64,000 nucleotides of DNA, taken from Eubacteriales bacterium (GTDB lineage Bacteria; Bacillota; Clostridia; Lachnospirales; Lachnospiraceae). The stretch covers positions 1-64,000 of the forward strand of contig JAUNAF010000002.1 in assembly GCA_030527715.1 (NCBI GenBank), given 5' to 3'. The notes beneath the pieces are model-generated. The model saw only the letters and a list, made by a program, of their open reading frames with translations, had not been told where the DNA came from and searched no databases. Shown here piece after piece: positions 1 through 8,551 of this stretch (position 1 is its first letter; each line of letters starts with the position of its first letter). Position numbers and translations under genes: made by a program.

Positions 1-526
1 GATTGCTCTTGTTCTGTGCAGGAGCGTCCCACTGATTGTTGTTGTTCTGACTGTAATTGTTCTGATAATCTGTACTGCTGTTAAAATTAGCAGCATATTG
101 ATCGGCACCACCCTGTGTCTCATCATTATATGCCTTGCAGACAAGATTCAGATTCTTCAGGAAGATATGCATTCCGATCAACGGACCGAAGCCGCATAAC
201 AGTACACCGACCAGGAACCAGAGCAGATAGGTACTTCCATTGTCCTCAATATTGATACCATACTCTCTGCCGGCTGTCTTAATACGGTTTCCCTGCTTAT
301 ACCACCAGTAGTATGCATAGATACCGCAGGTGACACACGTCAGAAGTACTACAATGATATAATTCGGGGACATCTTATCTTCGTCCGTCTCTTTATATCC
401 GCATGCAGTATTCAGATCTTTTACTAAGGTGTACATAAAGTACAGTCCATAGATGCCGCAGGTCAAAGCTGAAAATATGATGTATTTCCAAAGCTTTCTG
501 TCCTGATCGACTCGCCTCGTTTCCAT
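1..526 (-). CDS. DUF4234 family membrane protein, C-terminus cut by window edge
   Basis: The 175 codons present start at ATG 526, preceded by an AGGGGG ribosome binding site. They encode three hydrophobic segments, each with a Thr/Leu-Cys-Gly turn (TCGIYGLYF, TCGIYAYYWW, LLCGFGPLIG). This repeated TCGIY-x-x-Y-W pattern is typical of DUF4234 membrane proteins, whose function is unknown. After the last membrane segment the chain becomes rich in Asn and Gln (around residues 145-175), probably a cytoplasmic low-complexity tail. The gene lies just downstream of the RNase P RNA on the same strand with no clear terminator between, so read-through is possible. The 3' end is outside the window. Confidence 0.8.
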   Translation of the reverse strand, partial: METRRVDQDRKLWKYIIFSALTCGIYGLYFMYTLVKDLNTACGYKETDEDKMSPNYIIVVLLTCVTCGIYAYYWWYKQGNRIKTAGREYGINIEDNGSTYLLWFLVGVLLCGFGPLIGMHIFLKNLNLVCKAYNDETQGGADQYAANFNSSTDYQNNYSQNNNNQWDAPAQNKSN

Positions 527-554
527 CTCGTTTTCCCCCTGTTGTTTTTACTGA

Positions 555-905
555 AATATGAGCCGGGCGATAAGCCGGGTTATGTCGTGAATGATCATCT
601 ATCCAGGCCCGGCGTTGCCGCCGGGCTCAAGCGACCTACCCAAAGCTGACGGGCCGCCATATGCTTTACTTCGGTCTTGCTTCGGATGGGGTTTACATAT
701 GCCCCGGCTGTTACCAGCCGGGCGGTAGTCTCTTACACTGCCCTTCCACCCTTACCTTTCTTATGAAAGGCGGTTCATTTCTGTTGCACTATCCTTGGAG
801 TCGCCTCCACCGGACGTTATCCGGCATCCTGCCCTGTGAAGCCCGGACTTTCCTCGCCTGGCACCTTTCGGATACGCCAGCCGCGATCATTTACCCGACT
901 CATAT
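555..905 (-). ncRNA. rnpB: RNase P RNA (bacterial type A-like)
   Basis: This is the catalytic RNA that trims the 5' leader from tRNA precursors. On the minus strand the conserved core GAGGAAAGTCCGGGC lies near the 5' side and the conserved AUAACCCGGCUUAUCG segment near the 3' end. The two ends pair as helix P1: AUGAGUCGGG at about 904-894 with CCCGGCUCAU at about 567-558. The GGGUAGGUCGCUUGAG segment and several internal hairpins are also visible. A consensus promoter ends 7 bases before the predicted 5' end. An open frame of 85 codons on the other strand of this RNA is not a gene. The ends are accurate to a few bases. Confidence 0.95.
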
Positions 906-911
906 AAAATT

Positions 912-939
912 ATTATAAACTTAATGAAATAAATGTCAA
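912..939 (-). promoter_or_regulatory. Sigma-A type promoter of rnpB
   Basis: Reading the minus strand, TTGACA (939-934) and TATAAT (917-912) are separated by 16 bases. Transcription would begin near 905, matching the predicted 5' end of the RNase P RNA. Confidence 0.85.
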
Positions 940-967
940 GGCATGCATAGTTTTTCTCCTGCTCTTA

Positions 968-976
968 TGATATAAT
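968..976 (+). promoter_or_regulatory. Extended -10 promoter of the TSCPD-fprA pair
   Basis: TGATATAAT is a perfect TATAAT with an upstream TG extension. No good -35 box is visible at 16-18 bases, which is usual for extended -10 promoters. It lies 25 bases before the first ATG of the TSCPD gene and diverges from the rnpB promoter. Confidence 0.6.
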
Positions 977-1001
977 TGTTCAAAATGCAGAAAGGAAGAA
1001 A

Positions 1002-1283
1002 ATGAAAATGGCTTTAACAAAGACCGAAGATGGTTATGTACACAAAAATAAAGGCGTCTGTTCTTCTGCCGTACAGTTTAACGTAGAGAACGGTACCGTA
1101 AAAAATGTTCAGTTTTTCGGCGGATGTGCCGGAAATACTGCCGGAATCTGCCGTCTTGTTGAGGGAATGCAGGTAGAAGACGTCATTCAGCGTCTGGATG
1201 GAGTAAAATGCGGCATGCGTCCGACTTCCTGTCCGGACCAGCTCGCCCGTGCCTTAAAAGACTATCAGGCACAGCAGGCATAA
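1002..1283 (+). CDS. TSCPD domain protein (TIGR03905 type)
   Basis: This 93-residue protein carries the family signature RPTSCPDQLA at residues 73-82, with conserved cysteines at 20, 42, 50, 70 and 77. The family is small and of unproven function. The TSCPD motif also occurs in ribonucleotide reductase-related proteins, and the cysteines suggest metal or redox chemistry (inference). The ATG at 1002 is only three bases from the AGGAAG ribosome binding site. The ATG at 1008 has better spacing and would give 91 residues. The gene is followed after 37 bases by a flavodiiron protein gene and probably shares its transcript, pointing to an oxygen- or NO-stress role. Confidence 0.85.
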   Translation: MKMALTKTEDGYVHKNKGVCSSAVQFNVENGTVKNVQFFGGCAGNTAGICRLVEGMQVEDVIQRLDGVKCGMRPTSCPDQLARALKDYQAQQA

Positions 1284-1320
1284 TAACAGCTGCAAAACTG
1301 CAGCAGAATGGAGTGTAAAT

Positions 1321-2469
1321 ATGAAAGTAACAAATGAGATCATCAATGTTGGTGTCAATGATCACGCCGTAGACCTTTTTGAGGGTCAGTATGATGTTCC
1401 GAACGGAATGTCTTACAATTCCTATGTGATCCTCGATGAGAAGGTCGCTGTCATGGATACTGTTGACGCACATTTCACAGAGGAATGGCTGAAAAATCTT
1501 GATACTGCTCTCGCCGGAAGAACTCCGGACTATCTGATCATTCAGCATGTTGAGCCGGATCATTCCGCAAATATCGTAAGTTTCTTTAAGGCATATCCGA
1601 ATGCCGTTCTGGTTGCAAACGCGAAGGCACACGCGATGATCGATGCCTTCTATGCACCGGATGAGAGCATTCAGAGACAGACCGTTGCAAATAAGGAGAG
1701 CCTTTCCCTCGGAAAGCACACGCTGACCTTCGTCTTTGCTCCGATGGTTCACTGGCCGGAGGTTATGGTGACCTATGACAGCACTGAAAAAGTACTCTTC
1801 TCTGCCGATGGATTCGGAAAATTCGGTGCGAACGATGTCGCTGAGGACTGGGATGATGAGGCACGCCGCTACTATATCGGTATCGTCGGAAAATTCGGTG
1901 CACAGGTTCAGAATCTCCTGAAAGTAGCTGCAACGCTTGACATTCAGACGATCTGTCCGCTGCACGGTCCGGTTCTGACAGAAGATCTCGGCCACTACAT
2001 TTCCCTCTATGATACCTGGTCCTCTTATCGTCCTGAGGCAGAGGGTATTGTGATCGCCTACACATCCGTATACGGCAACACCAGAAAGGCTGTGGAGCTT
2101 TTTGCTGAAATGCTGAAAGAAAAGGGTGTTACTCCGGTCGTATATGATCTTGCAAGAGATGATATGGCCTCCGCTGTTTCCGATGCTTTCCGCTACAGCA
2201 AACTGGTTCTCGCAACCACGACCTACAATGGAGATATCTTCCCGTTCATGAAGGAATTTATCAATCATCTGACAGAGCGCAGCTTCCGCAGCCGCACGAT
2301 CGGACTGATTGAGAACGGTACCTGGGCTGCTCAGGGTGTAAGAGTCATGACCAAGATGCTTGAGGAATGTAAGGATCTTACTTTTGCAGAGCAGACCGTT
2401 ACTATCCGCTCCGCACTGAATCAGGCAAGCACTGAGGAACTGGAGAAGCTTGCTGCCGAGCTCGCCTGA
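1321..2469 (+). CDS. fprA: FprA-type flavodiiron protein (A-type flavoprotein)
   Basis: Flavodiiron proteins reduce O2 to water, or NO to N2O, in the cytoplasm of anaerobes using electrons from rubredoxin or F420. The 382 residues show a metallo-beta-lactamase-like domain with the diiron ligands in order: HVEPDH at 76-81, His144, Asp163 and His215. A flavodoxin domain with the FMN loop YTSVYGNTR at 247-255 follows. All expected ligands are present and the length is normal. GGAG lies before the ATG. The gene follows a TSCPD protein gene on the same transcript. A 27-bp sequence repeated at 24452 begins three bases after the stop codon. Confidence 0.95.
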   Translation: MKVTNEIINVGVNDHAVDLFEGQYDVPNGMSYNSYVILDEKVAVMDTVDAHFTEEWLKNLDTALAGRTPDYLIIQHVEPDHSANIVSFFKAYPNAVLVANAKAHAMIDAFYAPDESIQRQTVANKESLSLGKHTLTFVFAPMVHWPEVMVTYDSTEKVLFSADGFGKFGANDVAEDWDDEARRYYIGIVGKFGAQVQNLLKVAATLDIQTICPLHGPVLTEDLGHYISLYDTWSSYRPEAEGIVIAYTSVYGNTRKAVELFAEMLKEKGVTPVVYDLARDDMASAVSDAFRYSKLVLATTTYNGDIFPFMKEFINHLTERSFRSRTIGLIENGTWAAQGVRVMTKMLEECKDLTFAEQTVTIRSALNQASTEELEKLAAELA

Positions 2470-2472
2470 TCT

Positions 2473-2499
2473 AGGAAACGCGAAGCATTTTCGAGATAG
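2473..2499 (+). repeat. 27-bp dispersed repeat, copy 1, just after the fprA stop
   Basis: The 27 bases beginning AGGAAACGCGAAGC and ending CGAGATAG match the reverse complement of 24452-24478 at 26 of 27 positions. Both copies start within three bases of a stop codon and are in the sense orientation of that gene. An imperfect small hairpin with a GAA loop can form. The segment CGCGAAGC also pairs with GCTTCGCG at 2534-2541. Confidence 0.75.
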
Positions 2500-2528
2500 A
2501 CTTTGAATAATCAGTATAAACAATAGAT

Positions 2529-2550
2529 TGAACGCTTCGCGAACATTCTA
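2529..2550 (-). repeat. Small hairpin just beyond the ftsW terminator
   Basis: On the minus strand this reads TAGAATGTTCG, then CGAAGCGTTC. It can fold as GAAUGUU/AGCGUUC with a five-base loop. It lies 8 bases past the U-tract of the ftsW terminator. Similar elements occupy the same place after zapA (32082) and serA (52575). Confidence 0.5.
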
Positions 2551-2557
2551 CTCTCAC

Positions 2558-2591
2558 GAAAAAAGGATGTCACCTATCTGGTGACATCCTT
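2558..2591 (-). terminator. Intrinsic terminator of ftsW
   Basis: A perfect 12-bp stem (AAGGATGTCACC / GGTGACATCCTT) with a five-base loop is followed by six Ts on the minus strand. The ftsW stop codon lies at the loop edge, so the last codons of ftsW are part of the stem. Confidence 0.9.
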
Positions 2592-3749
2592 AAATTTTAT
2601 CTGTTTGGACACGCTCAGCGCAATTCCCATCTCTACCATCAGGAACACGATCGATGTTCCTCCATAGCTGACAAACGGAAGTGTGATTCCGGTCGTAGGA
2701 ATACTGTTGGTAACCACCGCAATATTGAAGATGACCTGCAGTGCGATGTGTGCAAATACACCGGTTGCGATCAGTGATCCCAGAAGATCCGGTGCATTGT
2801 TTGCGATAAACAGCAGGCGATACAACATGAAGATAAAGAGCAGGATCAGCATCAGCGCTCCAAATACGCCCAGCTCTTCACAGATGATCGTAAAGATCAT
2901 ATCATTCTGCGCCTCCGGAACATAGGAAAGCTTCTGCAGGCTGTTGCCCAGCCCCTTGCCGAACAGACCGCCGGAGCCAATCGCATAAAGTCCCTGCATT
3001 ACCTGATAACCTCCGACAGAGGAATTTTCCACCGCTCCCGGATTCAGCCACACCTGAACTCGCTTCAATCGAAACCCTTCGCTGTCGGTCAGTCCGTGGG
3101 AAGAAACATACATCACGATCATCGATGCCAGTACCACCACACCGGTCAGACCCGCGGTAAACGGCCATACCTTCGGAAACACTACAAAGAGCAGTGTCGC
3201 CACGATTCCTGCAATAATGATCGCTGTACTCAGATTCTCGGTAAATACATAAGTCAGAAAGAATGTTATAAAACCGGTTCCCGCAACCATGAAAAATGCT
3301 TTCCATGTTTTCATGTTTCTGCCGATCTTTACGATCATATACGGCAGAAACAGAATGATCGCCACTTTTGCGATCTCAGACGGCTGGAAATTAATCGGTC
3401 CGACATACAGCCATCGTCTTGCACCGTTTACCTCTGTTCCGACAAATTTTGTAATAAACAGCAGAAAATTTGCACCGAGATAAAAAACACCCGAAAACTT
3501 TGCGAACCAGTGATAATCTATCTGAGAAATCAGGACTGCTATCACCAGTGATGCGGCACTGATCCCTGCCTGCTTTTTGAAATAAAACATATCACTGCTG
3601 TGGTTTATCTGTGCAGAATAGGCACTGGTGCTGTAGAGCATGATCAATCCGAAACAACTCAGCAATATTACGGTTGCCAGCAGATTGTAATCATAGTACT
3701 CCTGCTTTGCCAGAGATCTGCGCCATTTTATGTATAGTTTTTTTAACAT
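2574..3749 (-). CDS. ftsW: FtsW/RodA/SpoVE family peptidoglycan glycosyltransferase
   Basis: SEDS proteins polymerise lipid II into glycan strands in the membrane together with a class B penicillin-binding protein. The 391 residues form about ten hydrophobic segments and carry the family motifs NGARRWL and FQPSE (around residues 108-125), with GGTSIV near the end. The short charged cytoplasmic N-terminus and overall pattern resemble FtsW/SpoVE more than RodA; this sub-assignment is an inference. The gene starts 27 bases after hisD and is probably transcribed with hisZGD. A second family member is encoded at 28186-29559 beside a penicillin-binding protein; this one has no PBP neighbour. Confidence 0.85.
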   Translation of the reverse strand: MLKKLYIKWRRSLAKQEYYDYNLLATVILLSCFGLIMLYSTSAYSAQINHSSDMFYFKKQAGISAASLVIAVLISQIDYHWFAKFSGVFYLGANFLLFITKFVGTEVNGARRWLYVGPINFQPSEIAKVAIILFLPYMIVKIGRNMKTWKAFFMVAGTGFITFFLTYVFTENLSTAIIIAGIVATLLFVVFPKVWPFTAGLTGVVVLASMIVMYVSSHGLTDSEGFRLKRVQVWLNPGAVENSSVGGYQVMQGLYAIGSGGLFGKGLGNSLQKLSYVPEAQNDMIFTIICEELGVFGALMLILLFIFMLYRLLFIANNAPDLLGSLIATGVFAHIALQVIFNIAVVTNSIPTTGITLPFVSYGGTSIVFLMVEMGIALSVSKQIKFKDVTR

Positions 3750-3776
3750 GAAATCATCTCTCCGGTTAAGAGGACT

Positions 3777-5081
3777 TTAGCAGTCCTCCTCCTCTTCAAA
3801 TCTTACATGAATACTGTTCGCATGAGCTGTCAGCTGCTCTGCCTTCGCAAACTGCTCGATATCTTTATGTACTGCCTGCAGAGCCTCTCTTGAATAGTAA
3901 ACAATGCTCGACTTTTTCATAAAATCATCTACATTTAACGGTGAGAAGAATTTTGCAGTTCCGTTCGTCGGAAGAACGTGGTTCGGTCCTGCAAAGTAAT
4001 CTCCGAGCGGTTCACTGCTGTTCTCTCCGATAAAGATCGCACCTGCATTGCGGATGCGGGTCATCACATCAAACGGATTTGCTGTCACGATCTCAAGATG
4101 CTCAGACGCGATCTCATTGGCTGCGTCGATCGCTGTCTTCATATCATCAGCGACAAGAATATATCCGAAATTATCGAGAGATTTCTGAATGATCTCTTTT
4201 CTGGAGAGAACCTTCACAAATCCATCCACCTCATCAGAAACCTTCTGTGCAAGTTCCTGGCTGGTCGTGATCAGGATCGCAGATGCCATTTCATCATGTT
4301 CTGCCTGGGAAAGCAGATCTGCTGCCACATATCTCGGATTTGCTGTCTCGTCTGCCAGAACAAGGATCTCACTCGGTCCGGCGATCGAATCGATGCTGAC
4401 AAAGCCAAACACTGCTTTTTTCGCGAGTGCCACAAAAATATTTCCCGGACCGACGATCTTATCTACCTTCGGAATGCTTTCTGTACCGTAGGCAAGTGCT
4501 GCGATTGCCTGCGCACCGCCGACCTTGTACACCTCATCGGCGCCTGCCTCATGAGCAGCCACCAGAGTATTCGGGTTTACTTTTCCCTCCGCGTTGCACG
4601 GAGTCGTCATGATCACACGCTCTACTCCGGCAACCTTTGCAGGCACAATATTCATAAGTACAGAGGAAGGATAGACTGCCTTTCCGCCCGGAACATAGAC
4701 ACCGACCTTCTGGATCGCTGAGATCTTCTGTCCAAGCAGGGTGCCGTTCTCCTGGCTGTCAAACCAGCTGTACTTTTTCTGCTTCTCATGATAAGAGCGA
4801 ATGTTTACCAGAGATTTTCGGATCACAGCAAGCAGCTTCTCATCTACCTGTGCATAGGCTTCTCTGATTTCTTCTTCAGTGACACGGATATTCTCTGCGT
4901 TGATCTTTGCATGATCAAACTTTTCTGTATAGGAAAATACCGCCTCGTCTCTGCGGGCACGCACATCGTCAACGATACCTGCAACGATGCTCTCGTATTC
5001 TCCGTAATTTGAAGGACTTCTTTTTAAGAGATCCTCCAGAAGATTCTGCTTTGTCTCCTCTGTCAGTTTCACGATTCTCAT
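3777..5081 (-). CDS. hisD: Histidinol dehydrogenase
   Basis: HisD catalyses the last two steps of histidine synthesis, oxidising L-histidinol to histidine with NAD and zinc. The 434-residue protein is full length. It has the signature around GPGNIFVALAK, the motif GPSEILVLAD and the zinc-ligand segment LLSQAEHDEMA. It also has the active-site stretch GPNHVLPTNGTAKF and a C-terminal H-x-x-S-x-x-VRFE. The C-terminus is unusually acidic (EEEEDC). The ATG at 5081 follows TAAGGAGGTACTGTAAGAA, with that ribosome binding site overlapping the 3' end of hisG, so the two are translationally close. It is the third gene of hisZ-hisG-hisD. Confidence 0.97.
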   Translation of the reverse strand: MRIVKLTEETKQNLLEDLLKRSPSNYGEYESIVAGIVDDVRARRDEAVFSYTEKFDHAKINAENIRVTEEEIREAYAQVDEKLLAVIRKSLVNIRSYHEKQKKYSWFDSQENGTLLGQKISAIQKVGVYVPGGKAVYPSSVLMNIVPAKVAGVERVIMTTPCNAEGKVNPNTLVAAHEAGADEVYKVGGAQAIAALAYGTESIPKVDKIVGPGNIFVALAKKAVFGFVSIDSIAGPSEILVLADETANPRYVAADLLSQAEHDEMASAILITTSQELAQKVSDEVDGFVKVLSRKEIIQKSLDNFGYILVADDMKTAIDAANEIASEHLEIVTANPFDVMTRIRNAGAIFIGENSSEPLGDYFAGPNHVLPTNGTAKFFSPLNVDDFMKKSSIVYYSREALQAVHKDIEQFAKAEQLTAHANSIHVRFEEEEDC

Positions 5082-5084
5082 TTC

Positions 5085-5720
5085 TTACAGTACCTCCTTA
5101 AGCGCATTCAGTATTTTAGTGATACGCTCGCTCTCCATCTGCATGCTCACCCGGTTGACTACCACACGGGCAGACAGCGGGCAGACCTCCTCAAGCACCT
5201 CCAGACCATTCTCTCTGAGTGTTGCTCCGGTCTCCACAATATCTACGATCACATCGGACAGTCCCACGATCGGTGCAAGCTCAATAGAGCCGTTCAATTT
5301 GATGATCTCTACGGTCTGACCTTTCTTATTGTAGAAATAATCTTTGGCGATCTTCGGATATTTGGTGGCAACGCGAATGCGCTCCTGATGCTGGAGCAGC
5401 TCTTTTGCCGATGTCGGTCCGCAGACGCACATACGGCACTTGCCAAAGCCAAGATCGAGGACCTCATAAAGCTTTCTGCTCTCTTCATCGATCGTATCCT
5501 TGCCGACAACACCGATATCTGCCGCACCGTATTCTACGTAAGTCGGTACATCCGGTCCCTTTGCAAGGAAAAATTTGAGTTTTAACTCCTCATTTACAAA
5601 AATCAGTTTTCTGGAATTTTTATCCTTCATCTCCTCACAGGTAATCCCGATCTGCTCCAGAAGCTCCAGGGTCTTACTCGCAAGTCTTCCTTTGGTCAGT
5701 GCAAATGTAAGATATCGCAT
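5085..5720 (-). CDS. hisG: ATP phosphoribosyltransferase, short form
   Basis: HisG joins ATP and PRPP in the first committed step of histidine synthesis. At 211 residues this is the short form without the C-terminal regulatory domain, which needs HisZ for activity and feedback control. The N-terminus [14 protein letters not shown], the segment [13 protein letters not shown] and the PRPP-loop-like [14 protein letters not shown] fit the family. It lies between hisZ (3 bases upstream) and hisD (3 bases downstream), so the expected partner is encoded directly next to it. Confidence 0.97.
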   Translation of the reverse strand: MRYLTFALTKGRLASKTLELLEQIGITCEEMKDKNSRKLIFVNEELKLKFFLAKGPDVPTYVEYGAADIGVVGKDTIDEESRKLYEVLDLGFGKCRMCVCGPTSAKELLQHQERIRVATKYPKIAKDYFYNKKGQTVEIIKLNGSIELAPIVGLSDVIVDIVETGATLRENGLEVLEEVCPLSARVVVNRVSMQMESERITKILNALKEVL

Positions 5721-5723
5721 GAT

Positions 5724-6842
5724 TTACGCTTCCTCCTTCGAATAAATGAGCTTTACGCGCTTTCCCTCTGCACGCAGTTCACACGCCTGACGAATGATTT
5801 CTCTGCGGTTATCGGAAGTAACCGTAAGTTCCGTCAGTTCCGGCTCTGCCTTTGCAGGAATCTTCTGTCTCTCCAGTGCGAGAAGCAGCGGATCGATCAC
5901 TGCGGCAAATCCGATCGAAGGAGCGTCCTTTCCAAAGTGCTGAAGAAGATGATCGTATCTTCCTCCCTTTACCACGGCATCTCCGGTACCGAAGGTATAG
6001 CCTCTGAAAAAGACTCCTGTGTAATAATGATATCTGCTCAGCATGCTGAAATCGAAGCTGATGTACTGAGTCACACCGTAGTCCTCAAGGATCTCATAGA
6101 TCTCTCTGAGACGCTGCACGGCAGCTCTTCCATCCTCATTTACTGCCAGCTTTTCTGCACGGTCCAGCACTTCCACAGAACCATAGAGATTCGGGAGCGC
6201 AGTCAGCACCTGATGCACCTTCTCCGGGAGTCCGGCTTTAGAGAGCAGCTGTTCCACGCCAAAGATATTTCGGTTGGAAATAAAATCTCTCAGCTCCTCC
6301 TCGGTCTCCTCGTCGATCTTCAGCTCTTTTAAAATGCTTCGGAAATATTTTACCTGTCCGACACTGATCAGAAACTCGTCCAGTCCTGCCTTTTTCAGAC
6401 AGTCTACCACCATTGCGATAACTTCTGCATCTGCCTCTGCACTGTCACTTCCGATCAGCTCAGCACCGATCTGAGTATTTTCTTTCAGTCTTCCCTGATA
6501 ACTGGAGTTATTGATAAAGGTGTTTCCCTCATAGCAGAGGCGGATCACCTGCTCCTCCTCGCTGAAATATCTGGATACCACGCGCGCGATCGACGGTGTC
6601 ATATCCGGACGAAGCACCAGTGTATTGCCGTCTCTGTCAAAAAACTTGTACAGTTCTCTGGATTCGATACTTCCGACATCTCTGCTGAAAACGTCGGAAT
6701 ATTCGAACGTCGGCGTTTCAATATCGCTGTAGCCATAGCCTGCAAGCACCTCATGCAGATCACTCTGCAGACGAAGTTTGCGTGCACATTCGTTGTTGTA
6801 AATATCTCTGACACCTTCCGGTGTATGTAGTAATCTGTTCAC
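5724..6842 (-). CDS. hisZ: ATP phosphoribosyltransferase regulatory subunit
   Basis: HisZ is a histidyl-tRNA synthetase paralogue that lacks aminoacylation and forms a hetero-octamer with the short HisG. The protein shows the class II synthetase-like motif around TPTFEYSDVF and an arginine-rich motif 2 region (LVLRPDMTPSIARV). I place the start at GTG 6842 because AAAGGAG lies five bases upstream and the product then begins VNRLLHTPEGVRD, as in the family, giving 372 residues. An open frame continues 22 codons further upstream but has no ribosome binding site. It is the first gene of hisZ-hisG-hisD, behind a consensus promoter. Confidence 0.93.
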   Translation of the reverse strand: MNRLLHTPEGVRDIYNNECARKLRLQSDLHEVLAGYGYSDIETPTFEYSDVFSRDVGSIESRELYKFFDRDGNTLVLRPDMTPSIARVVSRYFSEEEQVIRLCYEGNTFINNSSYQGRLKENTQIGAELIGSDSAEADAEVIAMVVDCLKKAGLDEFLISVGQVKYFRSILKELKIDEETEEELRDFISNRNIFGVEQLLSKAGLPEKVHQVLTALPNLYGSVEVLDRAEKLAVNEDGRAAVQRLREIYEILEDYGVTQYISFDFSMLSRYHYYTGVFFRGYTFGTGDAVVKGGRYDHLLQHFGKDAPSIGFAAVIDPLLLALERQKIPAKAEPELTELTVTSDNRREIIRQACELRAEGKRVKLIYSKEEA

Positions 6843-6924
6843 TTCTTCTTCTCCTTTCAAGAGCGAAAGTACATTCCTGCTCTGAGATGAGCAATGCTTC
6901 AGCCGCACCTTCTTAATCTGTTAT

Positions 6925-6953
6925 AGTATAATTTGGCAGTTTTTATTTGTCAA
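6925..6953 (-). promoter_or_regulatory. Promoter of the hisZGD-ftsW transcript
   Basis: The minus strand has TTGACA (953-948 of this kilobase) and TATACT (930-925) separated by 17 bases. The leader to the GTG start is about 75 bases and contains a small hairpin (GCTCATCTCAGAGC) but no T-box. Confidence 0.8.
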
Positions 6954-6976
6954 TCCTGCGTTCCTCACCGTTCTTC

Positions 6977-7510
6977 TCACTCATCGCGGAGCATAAGATC
7001 TCTCTTCACTCCTTCAAGAAACGGTACAAGCACACCCGACTTCGACTGCAGCCGAAAGCTCTGATCAATTTCTTCGAAACGAAAGCTCTTTCGTCCGCCA
7101 TTCTCCATGCGCTGCCAGAAACGCTCCATATCCGCAAACGGGACATAGTATATCTCATCTCTTGAGGTATAATAAATCAGAAAAAAGGCAAGTCCATCCT
7201 GCCTTTCAAACTGTCTCATAAATTCCATCTGATGAGCGTGTACATTCTGCAGAGCAAAGGTGTCCGTTGCACACTCCTTTGCATCGAAGCAGACCGCGAT
7301 CCCCTGAACCACGCCGATATAATCGACAGTACTCTTCTGTTCAAAATAAGCAAGCGTGATATGTCTGCTCTCCTTATCCATCCGAATCGGTGTGATCGGG
7401 GTGGGAATTTTCTGGATCAGGGCCAGTCCCTGCTCCAGATATACTTCATTTGACCGGTTGATCAGATCCTCAAATACCGATCCACGCAGTCCTCTTGATT
7501 TCCATGCCAT
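6977..7510 (-). CDS. recU: Holliday junction resolvase RecU
   Basis: RecU cleaves four-way DNA junctions during recombination and segregation in Gram-positive bacteria, doing the job RuvC does elsewhere. The 177 residues begin with the family opening SRGLRGSVFEDLINRSN and carry the nuclease core: Ser60-Thr61-x-Asp63, then Asp76-x-Lys78-Glu79 in FDAKE. The protein is a little shorter than the usual 190-210 residues, mainly at the N-terminus. AGGAG precedes the ATG. It is the last gene of a minus-strand run of closely spaced genes. ruvA and ruvB lie elsewhere in the window, and no ruvC is seen. Confidence 0.93.
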   Translation of the reverse strand: MAWKSRGLRGSVFEDLINRSNEVYLEQGLALIQKIPTPITPIRMDKESRHITLAYFEQKSTVDYIGVVQGIAVCFDAKECATDTFALQNVHAHQMEFMRQFERQDGLAFFLIYYTSRDEIYYVPFADMERFWQRMENGGRKSFRFEEIDQSFRLQSKSGVLVPFLEGVKRDLMLRDE

Positions 7511-7548
7511 TTCTTCTCTCCTGTCCGGAATCTATCCGAACCTTCCGT

Positions 7549-8532
7549 TTATTTTTCTGAGGTGATTCTTGCAAATGTCTCCGGAAGCGGAGCCTCGAAG
7601 CACTTTCCTGAAAGATATCCCAGTTTTCCGTCAATCACCGGCAATTCCACTCTTGCTGCATGCAGCGTCTGATGACGGATTCGATGATTCTGCAGGATCC
7701 TCTGATTTGTCTTTGCATCTCCGTATTTCGGATCTCCGAGTATTGGATGTCCGATGCTTGCAAGATGCGCACGAATCTGATGTGTTCTTCCGGTCACCAG
7801 CAGGATCTCCAGCAGTGTTCCTTCTTTACAGTAGGCAAGCGGTCGATATTCTGTCACGATCTTTTTTGCATCTTTTCCGGGTTCTTTCGTGACCCTGACT
7901 TTATTTGTCGTCTCATCCTTGCTGAGATAACCGCTGATCCTCTGTGCCTCTGTGATCTTTCCCTTCACAATACACTGATAATATTTATGAAGGCTGCGGT
8001 CTTTGAGCATTCTGGACATTTCCTGCAGTCCTGCCAGAGACTTTCCGCCGATCAGAATCCCGCTCGTATTGCGGTCCAGGCGGTTGCATACTGACGGATG
8101 GAAGGTGGAAAGCTCTGCCTCTGTGATCTTTCCGCTTCCCACAAGATAGGCAAGCATCCTCTCATTCATGGATACATCCTTCGGTTCTGCCTTCTGAGAC
8201 AGCCATCCTGCAGGTTTATTCATCAGAATAATGTGCTCATCTTCATAGAGAATCTCTGCCGCTTTCAGCGGTTTCACTCCGGACGGAAGCAGCTGCTTTG
8301 CCGAATCCTGGGGACCCGCAAATTTTTCGTAGGTCTCATCTGACAGATAAAACCGTATGCTGTTCCCGGTCTTCAGGATCTCATTTCCGGAAGCTTTTTT
8401 TCCGTCCAGTGTAATATTTTTCTTTCGAAGCATCTTATAGATAAAGCTTTTCGGTGCCTCTTTCAGATATTTTGAGAGAAGCTTGTCCATGCGCTGGCCG
8501 GCTTCATTCTCTCTCACGATTATTTCTTTCAT
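7549..8532 (-). CDS. RluA-family pseudouridine synthase with S4 domain
   Basis: Enzymes of this family isomerise uridines in rRNA or tRNA to pseudouridine. The 327 residues contain an N-terminal S4 RNA-binding domain (about 12-70) and the catalytic domain with NRLDRNTSGIL near residue 157, whose second Asp is the catalytic one. A further family segment is GRTHQIRAHLASIGHPILGD. The substrate position cannot be told from sequence, so no RluC or RluD name is given. GAGG precedes the ATG. It is in the same transcript as another pseudouridine synthase (11085-11813) and an rRNA methyltransferase. Confidence 0.93.
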   Translation of the reverse strand: MKEIIVRENEAGQRMDKLLSKYLKEAPKSFIYKMLRKKNITLDGKKASGNEILKTGNSIRFYLSDETYEKFAGPQDSAKQLLPSGVKPLKAAEILYEDEHIILMNKPAGWLSQKAEPKDVSMNERMLAYLVGSGKITEAELSTFHPSVCNRLDRNTSGILIGGKSLAGLQEMSRMLKDRSLHKYYQCIVKGKITEAQRISGYLSKDETTNKVRVTKEPGKDAKKIVTEYRPLAYCKEGTLLEILLVTGRTHQIRAHLASIGHPILGDPKYGDAKTNQRILQNHRIRHQTLHAARVELPVIDGKLGYLSGKCFEAPLPETFARITSEK

Positions 8533-8551
8533 TCCATCCTCACTTTTCGGA

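Noticed and set aside
661..918. Open frame of 85 codons on the plus strand
   Set aside because: It lies within the RNase P RNA on the opposite strand and has no ribosome binding site or recognisable product.
1183..2523. Long 446-codon open frame antisense to fprA
   Set aside because: It is a shadow of the clearly recognised flavodiiron protein. The same applies to long antisense frames at 18148-19599, 21259-22197 and 62031-63338.
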